Part shown: positions 22,132 through 24,460 of the stretch, one piece after another
Position numbering within the stretch: position 1 is the first letter of the stretch
Layout of the letters: every line of letters begins with the position of its first letter
Assembly (NCBI GenBank): GCA_002683355.1
Contig: NYTF01000057.1
Coordinates: 12,650-37,109, forward strand
Source: Paracoccaceae bacterium
GTDB lineage: Bacteria; Pseudomonadota; Alphaproteobacteria; Rhodobacterales; Rhodobacteraceae
Reading direction: 5' to 3'
Length of the DNA stretch: 24,460 nucleotides
The notes under the pieces: model-generated
Database searches by the model: none
Told to the model about the DNA's origin: nothing
The model's input: the letters and a program-made list of their open reading frames with translations, nothing else
Position numbers and translations under genes: made by a program

Positions 22132-23829
22132 TTAATACTCCTCAATCTTTTCTACATACATTTGAAGCTCTTCAATACTGAAATCATAAAACTTTAAAGC
22201 ATATTCCAAGCTTATGTAGCCTTTTTTAAGATCTAATCTGACCTGATCTAAATCTCGCTTGAATGGATCTCCATAACCAGCACCGCCTGGAAAAGCCATT
22301 TTTACTGTAGATCTATATGGTATAGATTGCTTACCTTTACCCTTTAACGCAGTTCCATCATCTAGAGTGATTGTTGTTTTAGCACCATTATAACCACCAC
22401 GACGCCCCCTGGCGGGAAATTTTAAACGATCAAACATAGCCTGAAGGTCAAATTGGTAGCCTTCACTAGCGCCAACCTCCATTAATTGACCCAACCCACC
22501 TCGAAACTGGCCAGCACCACCACTATCTGGGCGCAATTCCTTTTGCCAAATAATAATGGGCCCAACTTGTTCTGTTACTTCAACCGGCATCGTCATGACC
22601 CCTGACGGAAAAGCTGTAGCATTCATGCCATCTAATGTGGGTCTTGCTCCCGAACCCCCAGAATTAAAGGTCAACACTTCCGCTCGTGAAATATGATTTA
22701 ATGATTTTTGATATTCTTTTGTTCGAAGTGAAACTTGAAAATTACACAGACACCCTGCTCCTTCAGCAGGAACCAGATTTGGTATTAATTTATCTAATGC
22801 AACATATATCGCATCAGGTAACATATGACCAATAACATGCCTCAATGCTACAGGAGCTGGATGTTTTGCGTTAACTATCGAATTTTTTTCAGCTATAATC
22901 TCAAAAGGCTTCAAAGAAGCAGAATTATTGGGGACCTCAGGCGCTATCGCGCATTTCAAAGCATAACAGGAGTATGCTTTAGTATACACTAAGGGCACAT
23001 TTATACCTTTTTTATCAATTCTTGAGGTGCCAGACCAGTCACAGATAATTTTATTCTTTTCTATCGTTATTTTAACATTTAATTTGATCGGACTTTCATA
23101 ACCATCGATCATCATAGATCCTACCTCAGACCCAAATTTCAATAAATTAATATTTTTCAAAGTAGCGGCTAACGAATTAGAAAAGATAAATTCAGACACT
23201 GTTGAAAGATTGGATATTCTGAATTCACTCATCATTGCGCTTAATCTTCTGTGTCCAATTTCGTTACATGTTGCCAAGGCATGGATATCGCCAATTAATT
23301 GATCCGGCTCTCTAACATTAGCTCGTAATATTGTTACTAACGTCTGGTTAATCACTTTGGATTCAGCAAATTTCATTATTGGGATATATATGCCTTCCTC
23401 ATAAACAGAATTAGCATCAGCTCCAAACCCACGCCCTCCAACATCCACAACATGGGCTGTACACGCAAAAAAACTAACTAATTTACCTTTGAAAAATATT
23501 GGTGTTACAACAGTTATATCGTGGAGGTGTCCAGTACCTTCCCAAGGATCATTAGTTAAATAAACATCACCATCTAAAATATTTATTTTACCTATTCGGC
23601 GAATAAAATGTGCCACAGAATCTGCCATTGCATTAACATGTCCTGGTGTGCCAGTAACCGCTTGCGCCAACATTTCGCCATCTGAAGTATAAACTCCAGC
23701 TGAAAGATCACCAGCTTCTCTGACCGATGTGGAAAATGCCGTTCTAATAAGAGCCTGTGCCTGCTCCTCTACTATCGAAATTAAACGATTCCAAATCACC
23801 TGATAAGCTACTTTTGAAATTTTACTCAT
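22132..23829 (-). CDS. hyuB: Hydantoinase B/oxoprolinase family subunit
   Basis: 565 residues from the chosen ATG, giving MSKISKVAYQVIWNRL, a normal HyuB N-terminus; the open frame runs 44 codons further upstream inside the hyuA gene and is rejected. An AGAGG lies five bases before the start. Family blocks are clear: 'REAGDLSAGVYTSDGEMLAQA', 'GDVYLTNDPWEGTGHLHDITVVTP', 'ANVREPDQLIGDIHA', 'FRGGLGQLMEVG' and the terminal FPGGAGYGDP. With HyuA it forms an ATP-dependent enzyme that opens cyclic amides (N-methylhydantoin, 5-oxoproline) or, in relatives, carboxylates ketones. It overlaps the hyuA stop by 8 bp (ATGAGTAA), so translation is coupled. Confidence 0.93.
   Translation of the reverse strand: MSKISKVAYQVIWNRLISIVEEQAQALIRTAFSTSVREAGDLSAGVYTSDGEMLAQAVTGTPGHVNAMADSVAHFIRRIGKINILDGDVYLTNDPWEGTGHLHDITVVTPIFFKGKLVSFFACTAHVVDVGGRGFGADANSVYEEGIYIPIMKFAESKVINQTLVTILRANVREPDQLIGDIHALATCNEIGHRRLSAMMSEFRISNLSTVSEFIFSNSLAATLKNINLLKFGSEVGSMMIDGYESPIKLNVKITIEKNKIICDWSGTSRIDKKGINVPLVYTKAYSCYALKCAIAPEVPNNSASLKPFEIIAEKNSIVNAKHPAPVALRHVIGHMLPDAIYVALDKLIPNLVPAEGAGCLCNFQVSLRTKEYQKSLNHISRAEVLTFNSGGSGARPTLDGMNATAFPSGVMTMPVEVTEQVGPIIIWQKELRPDSGGAGQFRGGLGQLMEVGASEGYQFDLQAMFDRLKFPARGRRGGYNGAKTTITLDDGTALKGKGKQSIPYRSTVKMAFPGGAGYGDPFKRDLDQVRLDLKKGYISLEYALKFYDFSIEELQMYVEKIEEY
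22138..22143 (-). promoter_or_regulatory. Shine-Dalgarno sequence fixing the TTG start of the FAD oxidase
   Basis: GAGGAG on the minus strand, inside the last codons of hyuB and nine bases before TTG at 22128-22126. It supports the TTG as the start, since no ATG lies before the FAD-binding motif. Confidence 0.75.
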
Positions 23830-24460
23830 CACAGCCTCTTTTTGATTGTGAGAAATTTGAAAAATTATTTTCTTGAAGGTTAAGACGGATATCCAAACAT
23901 TCATCCTCTCGAACCAATATTGAAAAATTACTTGATACGATGGTTGCTGTCTCTTTCTCACTAATTATAGCGGGTCCCTTTAACCAAGATTTTTTATTAA
24001 TTTTATCTCTATTTATTCTAATAGCCTGTACATTTTTACCAAGCCCAGTGTCAAAAAAGTTACAATTATTTTTGGTTTCAATCTTTTTAATTTCTACCAA
24101 CTCAGGTTCTGCTTTAACTTCTGGTAATGGCGTAAAAGTATTTACAGCCCAGACTACAATCTCAATTTGCATTCCAAAAACCGCTCGACCAAAAAGTTTT
24201 TTATAATCCTCCTCAAATCTTTTCTGAAAAACCTCTTTTGATGGATTTTTTATTTCTTTCCGAAGAAAGCTTATTGGAATTTCCCAACCTTGCCCTGAAT
24301 ACCGCATGTAAACTTTAAAGTTAGATATAAGTTGAGAGTTTTCATCGCAAGATCTGACAAAATTTGATGCCTCTTTCTCCATATCAACAAAGATTTTTTC
24401 TGCTAAATCAGCATCAAATTGAGATAATCTCATAAATATTGATCGGCTCGCCTCAAAACT
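23822..24460 (-). CDS. hyuA: Hydantoinase A/oxoprolinase family subunit, C-terminal part (runs off right edge)
   Basis: Partial gene: the last 212 residues are present and the frame is open to the window edge (residues SFEASRSIF precede the first internal Met), so the ATG at 24433 is not the start. The segment 'FKVYMRYSGQGWEIPIS' and the following 'FGRAVFGMQIEIVVWAV' are the conserved C-terminal HyuA region. 'WLKGPAIISEKETATIV' matches the terminal beta-structure of HyuA/5-oxoprolinase. The N-terminal ATP-binding acetate-kinase-like fold lies outside. It partners with HyuB just downstream, with an 8-bp overlap. Confidence 0.9.
   Translation of the reverse strand, partial: SFEASRSIFMRLSQFDADLAEKIFVDMEKEASNFVRSCDENSQLISNFKVYMRYSGQGWEIPISFLRKEIKNPSKEVFQKRFEEDYKKLFGRAVFGMQIEIVVWAVNTFTPLPEVKAEPELVEIKKIETKNNCNFFDTGLGKNVQAIRINRDKINKKSWLKGPAIISEKETATIVSSNFSILVREDECLDIRLNLQENNFSNFSQSKRGCDE

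Noticed and set aside
23830..23961. 44-codon N-terminal extension of hydantoinase B
   Set aside because: It lies within hyuA in another frame, lacks family similarity, and the internal ATG at 23829 has a good ribosome-binding site and the standard HyuB start.

Overview
The window is AT-rich and densely packed, with most genes on the minus strand. Gene content is catabolic: a HAAT-family ABC transporter with a CoA ligase, hydantoinase A/B subunits, FAD-dependent amine oxidases, an HpaB-type hydroxylase and tryptophan 2,3-dioxygenase. This suits a free-living, probably marine, low-GC alphaproteobacterium. That placement is inference from gene content and composition; there is no rRNA or marker gene here. 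I found no tRNA, rRNA, CRISPR array, integrase or insertion sequence.

Left part (1-9173, all minus). The 5' part of a zinc alcohol dehydrogenase runs off the left edge. Upstream of it, separated by a clear intrinsic terminator, is an eight-gene operon transcribed from about 9173 down to 555: an MDR-family enoyl/quinone reductase, a nitronate monooxygenase-like flavoprotein, livH, livM, livG, livF, an acyl-CoA synthetase and the periplasmic binding protein. It reads as one uptake-and-activation unit for an unknown carboxylic acid, taken up by the transporter and then trapped as its CoA thioester.

Middle part (9302-14022). A minus-strand cluster of an HpaB-type flavin-dependent hydroxylase, a RidA-family protein lacking the usual catalytic arginine, and a DUF1028 protein faces a divergent LysR regulator. 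Their shared 129-bp spacer holds LysR-type inverted repeats. Downstream of lysR is a tryptophan 2,3-dioxygenase gene preceded by a perfect 20-bp palindrome; no other kynurenine-pathway genes are in view.

Right-middle part (14063-19979). It holds an unusual long aldehyde dehydrogenase-superfamily protein (minus), a PiT phosphate transporter, a Bcr/CflA-type MFS exporter (both plus), a YghU-type glutathione transferase (minus) and a small predicted membrane protein (plus).

Right part (20037-24460, all minus). A tight operon of hydantoinase A (running off the right edge), hydantoinase B, a TTG-started FAD amine oxidase and a uronate-dehydrogenase-like SDR points to stepwise breakdown of a cyclic amide or hydantoin-like compound. 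The substrate cannot be read from the sequence.

Several starts differ from the longest open frame: DUF1028, PiT, MFS, the SDR, hydantoinase B and the small membrane protein. In each case ribosome-binding-site spacing or family N-termini decide. Two genes (livH and the FAD oxidase) start at TTG behind strong Shine-Dalgarno sequences.
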